Source: Propionicimonas sp. (GTDB lineage Bacteria > Actinomycetota > Actinomycetes > Propionibacteriales > Propionibacteriaceae). Taken from it: DNA of 64,000 nucleotides. Numbering within the stretch: the stretch's first letter is position 1; each line of letters starts with the position of its first letter. The stretch is from assembly GCA_013791955.1 (NCBI GenBank), contig VMSW01000007.1, positions 682,001 through 746,000 on the forward strand. The letters run 5' to 3'. This document shows, piece after piece, positions 18,410 to 26,997 of this stretch. Position numbers and translations under genes: made by a program. A model generated the notes under the pieces. It was not told the origin of the DNA. It made no database searches and was given only the letters and a program-made list of their open reading frames with translations.

Positions 18410-19312
18410 ATGAGACACACCTTTACCGAAGCCTGGTCGGGCCTACGCCGCAACGCGTCGATGACCTTCGCCGTGGTGGTGACCATGTGGGTTTCGCTGT
18501 CGCTGTTCGGCATCGGGCTGCTGGCGGCCGAGCAGGTTGAACTCTTCAAGGGCCGTTGGTACGACAAGATCGAGATCAGTGTCTTCATGTGCACGCCCAA
18601 GTCGCGCGCGGTGACCTGCGAACCAGGGGTGTCGACTACCGATGCCCAACGGCAGTCGATCGAGATGACGCTGCGCGGCAATCCCGAGGTGGCGGAGGTC
18701 TTCTACGAGAGCAAGGAAGACGCCTTCGCCGAGTTCAAGCAGATCTACGCCGACTCCCCGGTGTTGGCCACGATGACCCCCGACATGATGTCGGACTCCT
18801 TCCGGGTGAAGCTGAAAGATCCCACCAAGTACGCCGGAGTGGTCTCTGCCGTCTCAGGAATGGCCGGAGTCGAATCGGTGAACGATCTGCGCAAGCTCCT
18901 TGACCCACTTTTCGCCTGGTTGAACCTCGCTCGCTGGGCCACAATCGGCGCCAGCGCGCTGTTGCTGCTGGCCGCAGCGCTACAGATAGGCAACACAATC
19001 CGAATGGCTGCCCACGCCCGGCGACGGGAAATAGGCATCATGCGGCTGGTTGGTGCGTCAAACTGGTACATCATGCTGCCGTTCCTCTTGGAGTCGCTGG
19101 TTGCCGCGGTGGCAGGTGCCGCGCTGGCGTCGGTGACCTTGGTGGCCATTGAGCAGTTCGTAATCAAGGACGGGGCGAAAGCCCAGTTCCCCCAGCAGCA
19201 CTGGGTCGATTGGAGCCACGTCGGAGTGACGGTGGCCAGTATCGCCGGGGTGGCGGTCGTGTTGTCGATCATTCCCACCCTGATCTCGACTCGGAGGTTC
19301 CTCCGGGTCTAA
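18410..19312 (+). CDS. ftsX: Cell division protein FtsX
   Basis: A 300-residue permease-like protein with an N-terminal helix (about residues 20-42), an extracellular domain, and three C-terminal helices. The extracellular domain opens with SVFMCTPKSRAVTC, whose two cysteines could form a disulphide. It does not transport but transmits FtsE ATPase state to a cell-wall hydrolase. ATG at 18410 follows GAGGAGGTG. The M23 peptidase gene begins 8 bp after its stop. Confidence 0.95.
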   Translation: MRHTFTEAWSGLRRNASMTFAVVVTMWVSLSLFGIGLLAAEQVELFKGRWYDKIEISVFMCTPKSRAVTCEPGVSTTDAQRQSIEMTLRGNPEVAEVFYESKEDAFAEFKQIYADSPVLATMTPDMMSDSFRVKLKDPTKYAGVVSAVSGMAGVESVNDLRKLLDPLFAWLNLARWATIGASALLLLAAALQIGNTIRMAAHARRREIGIMRLVGASNWYIMLPFLLESLVAAVAGAALASVTLVAIEQFVIKDGAKAQFPQQHWVDWSHVGVTVASIAGVAVVLSIIPTLISTRRFLRV

Positions 19313-19320
19313 TCGACTGA

Positions 19321-20598
19321 TTGGATCGAATCGTGCGGGTGTCTTCCTCCACCTCAAACGAAACTCGGGCCAAGCGCCGGGTCCGCTTGGCTGTGCCGCT
19401 GACTTCGGTGGTGATGGCCCTGGTGATCAGCCTGCTAATGGGCGGTTTCACCCCGGCCAGTGCCGACGATCTCAAGGACGCGCGCGAAAAAGTGCGCAAG
19501 CAAATGGTCACGGCCAAGAAACAGGTGGCCGCTGATCGTTCGGCATTGGCCAACGCCCAAGCCAAGCTCCGCGCCTCTGAAGCAGCTCTGGCCGCAGCGA
19601 AGGCCGACCTTGGCAGCGCTCAATCGCAGTTGGCGGCCGCTAAAGCGGTGGACGCCGACCTGCTGGCCCAGCTGAGGGTCGTTGAGGCGGCCGTGGTGAG
19701 CGCCGTCCAGACCGAAAAAGCCGCGCAGCTTCAGGTGACCTCTCAGCGAGATCTGATCGGCACCGTGGCGCGCGAGGCCTACCAGCGCCAGAGCGGACTG
19801 GTTGGGCTCACCATCATCCTTGGCGCCGAAAGCCCGCGCGATCTGGCCTCGCGAATTCAGTGGAATAGCACCGTCTTCGATAGCTCAGCTGCGGAGTTCC
19901 AGCGGCTGAGCGCGCTCGAAGCCCAGGCCGAGGGTGCCCGCAAGGAACGCCAGGTCACTGAGGCCGCGGTCGCCGAGAAGCGCAAGCAGAGTGCGGCGAA
20001 CGTGACTGCGACCAAGGCTTTGGCTGCTCGGGCGGCCGCCAGCCAAGCAAAGGTCTCCACGCTCGTGTCGGCCAACGCCAAGTTGCGCAAACTGGCTGAA
20101 GCGGAGCTGAAAGCCAGCAAGAAGCAATACAAGGAACTTGAGCAGGAAGAAGCCCGCATCTCCGCCAAGATCAGCGGTGAGGACGGGGACTACTCCAACC
20201 CGAACGGCTTCATCAAGCCGGTGAACGCCCCGGCCGGCTCGCCTTTCGGCCTGCGCTACCACCCGATCCTGCACTACTGGCGGATGCATTGGGGCACCGA
20301 TTTCGGTGCTGGCTGCGGGACGCCGATTCGGGCGATGGCCAACGGCAAAGTGATCTCGGCCGGCTGGACGTCCTATGGCTTCGGCAAGTACACGATCATC
20401 AGCTACGGGCACATGTACGGTGCCAACCTCTCCAGCGGCTATGCCCACCAGTCGAAGGTCGTCGTGAGGGCCGGTCAGCACGTCAAGCAGGGCCAGATCG
20501 TCGGCTACGTCGGCACCACCGGGCTGAGCACCGGCTGCCACCTGCATTTGCAGATCTACCGCAATGGGGTGCGAGTGAACCCCATGCGTTACCTGTAG
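19321..20598 (+). CDS. Secreted M23 peptidase with coiled coil, FtsEX-linked
   Basis: A roughly 425-residue exported protein. A signal peptide (VMALVISLLMGGFTPASA) is followed by about 220 residues of Ala/Lys/Glu-rich coiled coil and a C-terminal LytM domain. The zinc ligands are all visible: HWGTD (HxxxD) and HLHLQ (HxH), plus the GYAH loop. The coiled coil plus LytM layout is like EnvC, but unlike E. coli EnvC the metal site is intact, so this enzyme may cut peptidoglycan itself when activated by FtsEX. The start is unclear: TTG at 19321 or GTG at 19333 or 19339, none with a clear ribosome site. Confidence 0.88.
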   Translation: MDRIVRVSSSTSNETRAKRRVRLAVPLTSVVMALVISLLMGGFTPASADDLKDAREKVRKQMVTAKKQVAADRSALANAQAKLRASEAALAAAKADLGSAQSQLAAAKAVDADLLAQLRVVEAAVVSAVQTEKAAQLQVTSQRDLIGTVAREAYQRQSGLVGLTIILGAESPRDLASRIQWNSTVFDSSAAEFQRLSALEAQAEGARKERQVTEAAVAEKRKQSAANVTATKALAARAAASQAKVSTLVSANAKLRKLAEAELKASKKQYKELEQEEARISAKISGEDGDYSNPNGFIKPVNAPAGSPFGLRYHPILHYWRMHWGTDFGAGCGTPIRAMANGKVISAGWTSYGFGKYTIISYGHMYGANLSSGYAHQSKVVVRAGQHVKQGQIVGYVGTTGLSTGCHLHLQIYRNGVRVNPMRYL

Positions 20599-20646
20599 GG
20601 CCCCCTTGCTAGGCTGAATCCGATCCAGCCATAGAAGGAGAAGGCC

Positions 20647-21123
20647 GTGCCCAGACCCAAGGGACGGGTGTTGGTGGCGCAGAACCGCAAGGCTCGCCAC
20701 GACTACCACCTTCACGACCGCTTTGAGGCTGGCATGGTGCTCACCGGAACCGAGGTGAAGTCGCTTCGTCTCGGGCGGGCGTCGTTGGTTGATGCCTTCG
20801 CCACCGTCGATGACGGTGAGGTTTGGCTGCGCAACGCCCACATTCCCGAATACGCCTTCGGCACCTGGACCAATCACGCCACTCGCCGCACCCGCAAGCT
20901 GCTGCTGCACCGCAAGGAAATCGCCAAGCTGGAGCGTGAGACGAACTCCAGTGGCCAGACGATCGTCCCGTTGGCCATCTACTTCTCTGACGGCTACGCC
21001 AAGGTTGAGCTGGCCGTGGCCACCGGCAAGAAGGACTGGGACAAGCGGCAGACCATTGCCGCCCGTGACGTTGAACGAGATACGCGTAGGGAGTTGGCCG
21101 AGCGCAACCGGGGTCGAAGGTGA
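20647..21123 (+). CDS. smpB: SsrA-binding protein
   Basis: A 158-residue SmpB that binds the tRNA-like part of tmRNA and brings it to stalled ribosomes. The family blocks are [34 protein letters not shown] and a basic C-tail [18 protein letters not shown] that acts in the decoding site. The GTG start follows AAGGAGAAGG. The stop overlaps the next gene's GTG. The tmRNA gene itself lies 2.5 kb downstream, past a membrane protein gene and an opposite-strand FKBP. Confidence 0.96.
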   Translation: MPRPKGRVLVAQNRKARHDYHLHDRFEAGMVLTGTEVKSLRLGRASLVDAFATVDDGEVWLRNAHIPEYAFGTWTNHATRRTRKLLLHRKEIAKLERETNSSGQTIVPLAIYFSDGYAKVELAVATGKKDWDKRQTIAARDVERDTRRELAERNRGRR

Positions 21124-23063
21124 GGCAAGCGGCCCGGTGGCCCGCGGCGTTGGTCGCCCTGCTGCTGGCCGTCGCGTGGCTGCTGGTGCCAGTGGCGCCA
21201 GCCCGAGCTGCCGAGGGCGACACCTTTGACCGCTTCGACGTGCAGGCCGTCCTCGACGCTGACGGTTACCTGCAGGTCACCGAGACCATTGTGCTGCGGT
21301 TTGGGCCGAGTTCTGGGCGCCACGGGCTGGAGCGGACGCTGACCGTACGCGAACCTGACAAGGGCGCGGACGGAGCCGACACCGGCAAGGACATGCTGTT
21401 CAAGGTCGACCACGTCGAGGTGACGAGCCCCTCTGGGGCGCCCGACAAGCTCGACCTCACCTACGAGGGTTCGGGCAGCCGTAGCGAGGGCCTGCGGATT
21501 CGAGTTGGCGAGGCCAACAAGACGGTGTCCGCCCCCACGGCGACCTACGTGTTGTCCTACCGGGTGTTGGGGCTGGTGCGCAGTCCAGGCGGCGTCGATC
21601 AGCTCTACTGGGATGTCACCGGATCGAAGATGCCGCGGATTCTGGCTGCCACCGCTGCGATCACCGTGCCGGGCGGCGCTAAGGACGTGTTCTGCTCGGT
21701 GGCCGTGCCTGGGGCCAAGGGCGACTGCGCCACCGCTTCCCGAGGATCGGCGGGGTTGGCGCAGTTCGCGGCCAAAGACATCCCAATGGGCCAGGTGATG
21801 ACGGTGGGGGTGAAGATTCAGCCCGGGCTGGTGAAGAACAACACCCCGATACTGGAAGACGATGCCACCAAAGTGACCGAAGAGCAGTTGGCAATCGCCG
21901 GTGCCTTTGGGTTCGGCTCGTTTGCGTTCTCCACTCTGGCCGCGTTGATAGTGCCGTTCGTCGGCTGGTTCAGTCTTCGACGCAAGACCGATGATTTGCG
22001 GTTCGCTGGGCTGCCTCCGGGTGTGTTGCCCGCACCGGGACAGGACGAGCAGGCGGTTCGTGGTAATCCGAGCATCCAGATTCCAGTCTCCTTCGCACCG
22101 CCAGCGGTAGCGGTGGCTGAGGCTGGCTACCTGGCTGACGGCAAGGTAGACGTCCGCGACACCACCGCCACGCTGATGAGTCTTGCAGTGCTGGGGGCCG
22201 TCCGGTTGCACACCGACGGGGACAAGAAGGTCGAGCTCCTTGACCGGTCGAAAGCCACCGACCGGCCAGCCAAGGCGATGCTGAAAGCACTGTTCGGTGA
22301 TCGGGATCCCGATCGGGCCGAGCTGGTGGATCTCAACGTTCGCGGCAGCCTGACTGAGGCCCATGCCAAGGTCGAGAAGGTCGTCAAACAGGCTGGGGAG
22401 AAGGGTGGCTGGTATGCCAGAAAGCCATCCTCGGCACTAGAGATGGTGGGCTGTGACGTCGTCATCAAGGCGTTCCTGGGCGTGGTGATGGCCGTCGTCG
22501 GCGGCGCGATCGCGATGGTTTTCTTTGGCACCTTCGGCATTGGCCTGGTGCTGGTCGCCTTGGGCATGCTGCCGTTGCTGGTGACCGCGTTCATCACCTG
22601 GATAGTGGTCCGCGCCAGGAGTGCCAAAGGTCAGCGCAGCGGTGTCGGGACCGCACTAACCGATCAGGTGACTGGCTTCCGCACCTACCTGGCCACTGCG
22701 GAGGCCGAACAACTGCAGTTCGAAGAGGGCGAGGACATCTTCAGCAAATATCTGCCCTGGGCCATCGCCTTCGACCTCACACAGCGGTGGACCCAGGTCT
22801 GTCAGCGGTTGGTGGAGTTGGGCCGACTGTCGCCGGTCGCACCAGTTTGGTACGCCGGCTCACAGTGGAATATGAACAGTCTGTCCTGGCAGCTGAACGA
22901 CTTCGGCTCTTCAGTCGACAATGCGGTCAGTGCGCCGATTTCGACGAGCTCCAGTTCCTACTCCTCCGCTGATTCCGGCTTCGGAAGCAGCGGGTCGTCC
23001 TTCTCCAGCGGCGGAGGCTTCTCCGGTGGTGGCGGCGGCGGTGGCGGCGGCGGTAGCTGGTAG
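21120..23063 (+). CDS. DUF2207 membrane protein with poly-glycine tail
   Basis: A 647-residue predicted membrane protein. A signal peptide (about residues 1-31, ending PARAAEGD) precedes an extracellular DUF2207 domain, a helix near 260-282, and a pair of helices near 455-500. The C-terminus is Ser/Gly rich and ends in ten glycines followed by SW, a tail common in this family. Function is unknown; the family is linked by context to envelope biology. GTG start overlaps the smpB stop (GTGA), so it is co-transcribed with smpB. Confidence 0.85.
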   Translation: MRQAARWPAALVALLLAVAWLLVPVAPARAAEGDTFDRFDVQAVLDADGYLQVTETIVLRFGPSSGRHGLERTLTVREPDKGADGADTGKDMLFKVDHVEVTSPSGAPDKLDLTYEGSGSRSEGLRIRVGEANKTVSAPTATYVLSYRVLGLVRSPGGVDQLYWDVTGSKMPRILAATAAITVPGGAKDVFCSVAVPGAKGDCATASRGSAGLAQFAAKDIPMGQVMTVGVKIQPGLVKNNTPILEDDATKVTEEQLAIAGAFGFGSFAFSTLAALIVPFVGWFSLRRKTDDLRFAGLPPGVLPAPGQDEQAVRGNPSIQIPVSFAPPAVAVAEAGYLADGKVDVRDTTATLMSLAVLGAVRLHTDGDKKVELLDRSKATDRPAKAMLKALFGDRDPDRAELVDLNVRGSLTEAHAKVEKVVKQAGEKGGWYARKPSSALEMVGCDVVIKAFLGVVMAVVGGAIAMVFFGTFGIGLVLVALGMLPLLVTAFITWIVVRARSAKGQRSGVGTALTDQVTGFRTYLATAEAEQLQFEEGEDIFSKYLPWAIAFDLTQRWTQVCQRLVELGRLSPVAPVWYAGSQWNMNSLSWQLNDFGSSVDNAVSAPISTSSSSYSSADSGFGSSGSSFSSGGGFSGGGGGGGGGGSW

Positions 23064-23065
23064 GG

Positions 23066-23434
23066 CTACTTCACGCCCACCAGGTCGCAGACGAAGATCA
23101 GGGTCTCGCCTGGCTTGATGGCGTTGCCGGCGCCGCGATCGCCGTAGGCCAGGTGTGGCGGGATCACCAGGCGGCGGCGTCCGCCGACCTTCATGCCCAC
23201 GATGCCGTTGTCCCAGCCGGCGATAACGCGGCGGGCGCCCAGCGGGAAGGTCAGTGGCGCACCCCGGTCGTAGCTGGAGTCGAACTCCTCGCCACTGGAG
23301 TAGGCCACTCCGACGTAGTGGACGGCAACCTGCATGCCTGGGGTGGCTTCAGGGCCGGTGCCCTCCACCAGGTCGATGATCTCCAGGTCGGCGGGAACGG
23401 GACCCTCGGGCGGGTCGACAAACGGCTTTTCCAT
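23066..23434 (-). CDS. FKBP-type peptidyl-prolyl isomerase
   Basis: A 122-residue single-domain FKBP that speeds proline isomerisation during folding. The family core VAVHYVGVAYSSGEEFDSSY, the segment VIAGWDNGIVGMKVGGRR and PPHLAYGDRGAG are all present. No signal peptide is seen, so it should be cytoplasmic. It lies on the opposite strand to its neighbours, with its stop 2 bp from the DUF2207 stop, and diverges from ssrA across a strong palindrome. Confidence 0.94.
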   Translation of the reverse strand: MEKPFVDPPEGPVPADLEIIDLVEGTGPEATPGMQVAVHYVGVAYSSGEEFDSSYDRGAPLTFPLGARRVIAGWDNGIVGMKVGGRRRLVIPPHLAYGDRGAGNAIKPGETLIFVCDLVGVK

Positions 23435-23468
23435 GGCAGAAACCCTACCGTCCCTCCGGTCCTCGCCT

Positions 23469-23528
23469 TGCGCCCCTTAGGTTGCTTTGCGCCCGCTACA
23501 GCACGCGCAAAGCAACCTAAGGGGCGCA
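23469..23528. repeat. Long perfect palindrome, 24-bp arms, 12-nt loop
   Basis: Arms 23469-23492 and 23505-23528 are exact complements around 12 nt. The right arm opens GCGCAAAGCAACC, close to GCGCAGAGGAACC of the 5974-6029 palindrome. It sits between the divergent FKBP and ssrA genes, 35 bp from the FKBP start, so it is not a simple terminator. Confidence 0.85.
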
Positions 23529-23548
23529 GAGCGGGGGGGGAGGGGGCG

Positions 23549-23578
23549 TTGGACCCGCCAGTGGGCAGGGAGTAAACT
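23549..23578 (+). promoter_or_regulatory. Candidate ssrA promoter
   Basis: TTGGAC (23549-23554) and TAAACT (23573-23578) are separated by 18 bp, about 40 bp before the tmRNA 5' end, leaving room for a short 5' leader removed by RNase P. Confidence 0.5.
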
Positions 23579-23618
23579 TGCAAAGCTGGACGTTGAACCG
23601 TTCAGCAACAACTCAACA

Positions 23619-23986
23619 GGGGGTGACTGGTTTCGACTTGGGACGGTAGTCCCAGGAGAAGCGGGCCGAGGATCCGGGGACATCTCGTTAACGATTCCCG
23701 GAAAACTATAAGTGCCGATTCCAATCGCACTGACTTCGCTCTCGCTGCCTGAGCAGTGACCGAAGGGTCAGCCCGGACTTGCCTTCGATCCGGTAGCTGG
23801 CCTCATTTAGAGGGCTTGCTGCACTGACCTAGTTCCAGGGTTGGTGCGGGACTTTAATGGAACTGGGCTTGTCCACCACTCGTCGACGAGAGGGTGGGAG
23901 CCGAGTAGAACGTCTAGTCGACTGCGCCCGGAGAAGTCCTGGTTCACCTCTTGAGGACGCGGGTTCAATTCCCGCCACCTCCACCC
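23619..23986 (+). ncRNA. ssrA: Transfer-messenger RNA (tmRNA)
   Basis: The 5' end GGGGGTGACTGGTTTCGAC and 3' end TTCAATTCCCGCCACCTCC form the alanine tRNA-like domain, with GGGGGTG pairing to CACCTCC. The resume codon GCC at 23714 begins a tag frame reading ADSNRTDFALAA and stopping at TGA (23750-23752); the ALAA end is the proteolysis signal. Pseudoknot stems are plausible on both sides of the tag. The CCA end is not clearly encoded, so the last three bases are approximate. SmpB, its partner, is encoded upstream. Confidence 0.96.
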
Positions 23987-23994
23987 CTGATTGA

Positions 23995-24030
23995 AAGTGC
24001 TCCTCCATCCGTCCGGATGGGGGAGCGCTT
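23995..24030 (+). terminator. ssrA terminator
   Basis: A 16-bp stem (23995-24010 with 24015-24030, two G-T pairs) and a 4-nt loop directly after the tmRNA, ending in CTTGCG. Confidence 0.8.
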
Positions 24031-24109
24031 GCGTTGGTGGCGGCATCGAACCGCTCGGGAATGGGCGTCGCCTTGGTGCAGGTGCCAGACTGTGCGCAGG
24101 GAGGTGAGG

Positions 24110-24670
24110 ATGGCCGACTATCGGGCTGGCGACCTTTTGGTTGCCGCGATCTCCGTCAGCGACGGCGTTTTCGATGGCACGGTCATCTTGTTGCTGGACG
24201 CTGACGAAGCCGGCACGGTCGGCGTGGTGCTCAATCAGATCAGTCACATTGACCTGGCCAGCGCACTACCGCCCTGGGTAGGGCTGGTCTCGGATCCGGT
24301 GGTGCTGTTCGATGGCGGGCCGGTCTCCCAGCAAGGTGCGGTGTGCCTGGCCGAAACCTGGAACGAAGCCGATGAGCCGCCCGGGTGGCGACGGATCGTC
24401 GGCTGCCTGGGCCTGCTCAACCTGGAGACCCCGGTGGAAATCGCCAAGGGCGCCTATCGCAACCTGCGCGTGTTCGCTGGCTACGCCGGCTGGGACGACG
24501 GCCAACTTGAAGGTGAACTCGAGTTCGGGATGTGGCATTTGGTGCCCTCGGTGCCAGCCGACGCCTTCGATCCCGACCCGGATACCCTCTGGCGGCGCGT
24601 CCTGCGGCGCCAAGGCGGCGACTTGGGCCTGTATTCCACCTGGCCGACTGATTCCGTGGAACTCAACTGA
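24110..24670 (+). CDS. YqgE/AlgH (UPF0301) family protein
   Basis: A 186-residue protein of the UPF0301 family, with the family core GTVILLLDADEAGTVGVVLNQ (start near residue 23), FDGGPVSQ and a tail ending GLYSTWP. The biochemical role is unknown; relatives were named AlgH in Pseudomonas. The ATG at 24110 follows a strong GGGAGGTGAGG, so longer upstream readings, which overlap the ssrA 3' end, are rejected. It lies directly upstream of mtrA with a 51-bp gap. Confidence 0.9.
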   Translation: MADYRAGDLLVAAISVSDGVFDGTVILLLDADEAGTVGVVLNQISHIDLASALPPWVGLVSDPVVLFDGGPVSQQGAVCLAETWNEADEPPGWRRIVGCLGLLNLETPVEIAKGAYRNLRVFAGYAGWDDGQLEGELEFGMWHLVPSVPADAFDPDPDTLWRRVLRRQGGDLGLYSTWPTDSVELN

Positions 24671-24721
24671 GCCGGGCCTGGCAGCATAGGATTGGTCTAC
24701 TTAGCTCCAAGGAGGGTGGAA

Positions 24722-25438
24722 GTGTCGGAGGGCCAACGTGCCACGCCCGCGACGATTCTGGTCGTCGATGATGACGAAGCGCTCGCCGAGATGCTCCAGA
24801 TCGTCCTACGGCAAGAGGGCTTCGACCCTGCGTTGTGCCACACCGGACAGCATGCGTTGAAGGCCTTTCATGATCACAAGCCCGATCTGGTTTTGCTCGA
24901 TCTGATGCTGCCGGGTCGCGACGGGGTCGATGTGTGCCGAGACATCCGGGCCGAGTCAGGCGTACCGATCATCATGCTGACCGCGAAGAGCGACACCAAC
25001 GACGTTGTGGATGGGCTTGAGGCGGGGGCGGACGACTACGTGGCCAAGCCGTTCAAGACCCAAGAGCTCCTCGCCCGAATCAAGACCCGGCTGCGGCGCC
25101 GTCCGATCGCCGAGGACGACGCTCAGACCATCGGCATCGGCGACCTGGTGATCAACGTCACTGAACACACCGTTCGACGCGGCGAGGAGGAAATCACCCT
25201 CACCCCATTGGAGTTCGATCTGCTGCTGGCGCTCGCGCGCCGACCGAAGCAGGCCTTCACCCGCGAGGTGCTGCTCGAAGAGGTGTGGGGCTACCGGCAC
25301 GCCAGCGACACCAGGCTGGTCAATGTGCACGTGCAGCGGCTGCGTTCCAAGGTGGAAACCGACCCGGAACGGCCCGAAATCGTGGTGACGGTGCGCGGAA
25401 TTGGGTACCGGGCCGGGGAACCGAAGACCGAGGGATGA
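24722..25438 (+). CDS. mtrA: Two-component response regulator MtrA
   Basis: A 238-residue OmpR-class regulator. The receiver domain contains the acidic pair in VVDDDEA, the phospho-acceptor Asp in LVLLDLMLPGRDG, and the Lys in YVAKPFK. The C-terminal winged helix ends LVNVHVQRLRSKVE and RGIGYRAG. MtrA controls cell-wall and division genes in actinobacteria. The GTG start at 24722 follows AAGGAGG. mtrB overlaps by 4 nt (ATGA), and lpqB follows, the conserved mtrA-mtrB-lpqB order. Confidence 0.95.
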   Translation: MSEGQRATPATILVVDDDEALAEMLQIVLRQEGFDPALCHTGQHALKAFHDHKPDLVLLDLMLPGRDGVDVCRDIRAESGVPIIMLTAKSDTNDVVDGLEAGADDYVAKPFKTQELLARIKTRLRRRPIAEDDAQTIGIGDLVINVTEHTVRRGEEEITLTPLEFDLLLALARRPKQAFTREVLLEEVWGYRHASDTRLVNVHVQRLRSKVETDPERPEIVVTVRGIGYRAGEPKTEG

Positions 25439-26997
25439 AGCGCTGGGTGGCCCGACTGAACCCGATGCGGTTGTGGGCCCGGTCGTTGCCCTTCCGGGTG
25501 GTGCTGACCACGATGAGCGCTTCGGTGATCATTCTGGTGGCCACGGGCTGGTTCCTTCTGGACCAGTCGAGCCGGGGGATCATCGTCGGCAAGACCCAAA
25601 CGAGTGTGGCCGAAGCCTCGGCGGTGGTCACCAACATGCAGCGCGATCTGTCCACCACCGACCTGCGCACGACGTCGCTGGGGGAACGGATCACCCGGTT
25701 GGGGCGGGACGCCACCAACCGCGGCCAGGCCGGCAATCAGTATTTCGTGGTGATTGAGACCCCGATCTCCCAGATCGGCAGTGCCGGATTGGCCTCGGCC
25801 AGCATTCCGGAGAGTATTCGTGCTTCGGTGGCTTCCGGTGATGGATTGTGGAGCACGCCGACCCTGATCAGCTTCACCGACAATCGGGCCGCCGAGCCGG
25901 GGCTGGTGGTGGCGGCCAAACTGATCGCCCCAGGCCGAGCGACCTATCCGATCTATTTTCTCTTCCCCACCACCCAGGAACGCCAAACGCTGGCCGTGGT
26001 GCAGCAGGCCACGTTGGCAACCGGAGTATTCCTGCTAGCTGGCATCAGCGTGGTGGTCTATTTGATGACCATCCAGGTGCTGCGCCCGGTGCGAGCGGCC
26101 CGCTTGGCTGCCGAGCGCCTGGCCGCTGGGCATCTGGATGACCGGATGGCCGTTGGCGGCGCGGAGGACCTGGCCGGGCTGGCCAGATCGATGAACCACA
26201 TGGCGACCGAGTTGGAGCACAAGATCAGCGAGTTGGAGGACCTTTCGACCCTCCAACAGCGGTTCGTCTCCGATGTGTCCCACGAACTCCGCACCCCGCT
26301 GACCACGATCCGGATGGCCAGCGAAGTGCTGTATGCCCACCGCGAGCGCTTCGACACCACTTCGGCGCGTTCGGCAGAACTGTTGTCGGCTGAGCTTGAT
26401 CGCTTTGAGTCCCTCCTTGGTGACCTGTTGGAGATTTCGCGCTTCGATGCGGGCGCGGCGAAGCTCTCCCTCGAAGTGGTGGATCTACGGGCACTGATCG
26501 GCGACGAAGTGGAGTCGCTGCGTCCGCTGGCCGGACGGGCTGGCAGCGAGCTCACCTTGGTAGACGACGGCAACTGCATGGCTGAGGTTGATCGGCGGCG
26601 CATCCAGCGGATCGTGCGGAACCTGGTCACCAACGCGATCGAACATGGCGAGGGCAAACCAATCACCGTCTATGTCCGCGGCGACGTGGACGCGGTGGCG
26701 GTGGCCGTCCGGGATCGTGGAGTCGGCTTCTCAGTTGCCGAGGGCAACCAGGTGTTCAACCGTTTCTGGCGAGCTGACCCCTCTCGGGGGCGGCGAATCG
26801 GCGGCACGGGGTTGGGCCTGTCGATCTCATTGGAGGACGCCCGACTCCACGGTGGCTGGTTGAGCGCTTGGGGGCAGCCCGGCGGTGGCGCCCAGTTCCG
26901 CTTGACCGTGCCGCGCGCGTCCGGCGGCAAGTTCAAACGCTCGCCGCTGCCTGCGATTCCTCCTGAAATGAAGGAGCCCCCCCGTGCGACGCACTGA
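25435..26997 (+). CDS. mtrB: Sensor histidine kinase MtrB
   Basis: A 520-residue membrane kinase: two transmembrane segments (about residues 20-42 and 190-215) around an extracellular sensor, a HAMP domain, an H-box FVSDVSHELRTPLTT with the phospho-acceptor His, the N-box NLVTNAIEHG, and the ATP lid GGTGLGLSIS. It phosphorylates MtrA. The ATG at 25435 overlaps the mtrA stop; in-frame sequence upstream belongs to the mtrA coding region read in another frame. It overlaps lpqB by 14 bp. Confidence 0.95.
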   Translation: MKRWVARLNPMRLWARSLPFRVVLTTMSASVIILVATGWFLLDQSSRGIIVGKTQTSVAEASAVVTNMQRDLSTTDLRTTSLGERITRLGRDATNRGQAGNQYFVVIETPISQIGSAGLASASIPESIRASVASGDGLWSTPTLISFTDNRAAEPGLVVAAKLIAPGRATYPIYFLFPTTQERQTLAVVQQATLATGVFLLAGISVVVYLMTIQVLRPVRAARLAAERLAAGHLDDRMAVGGAEDLAGLARSMNHMATELEHKISELEDLSTLQQRFVSDVSHELRTPLTTIRMASEVLYAHRERFDTTSARSAELLSAELDRFESLLGDLLEISRFDAGAAKLSLEVVDLRALIGDEVESLRPLAGRAGSELTLVDDGNCMAEVDRRRIQRIVRNLVTNAIEHGEGKPITVYVRGDVDAVAVAVRDRGVGFSVAEGNQVFNRFWRADPSRGRRIGGTGLGLSISLEDARLHGGWLSAWGQPGGGAQFRLTVPRASGGKFKRSPLPAIPPEMKEPPRATH

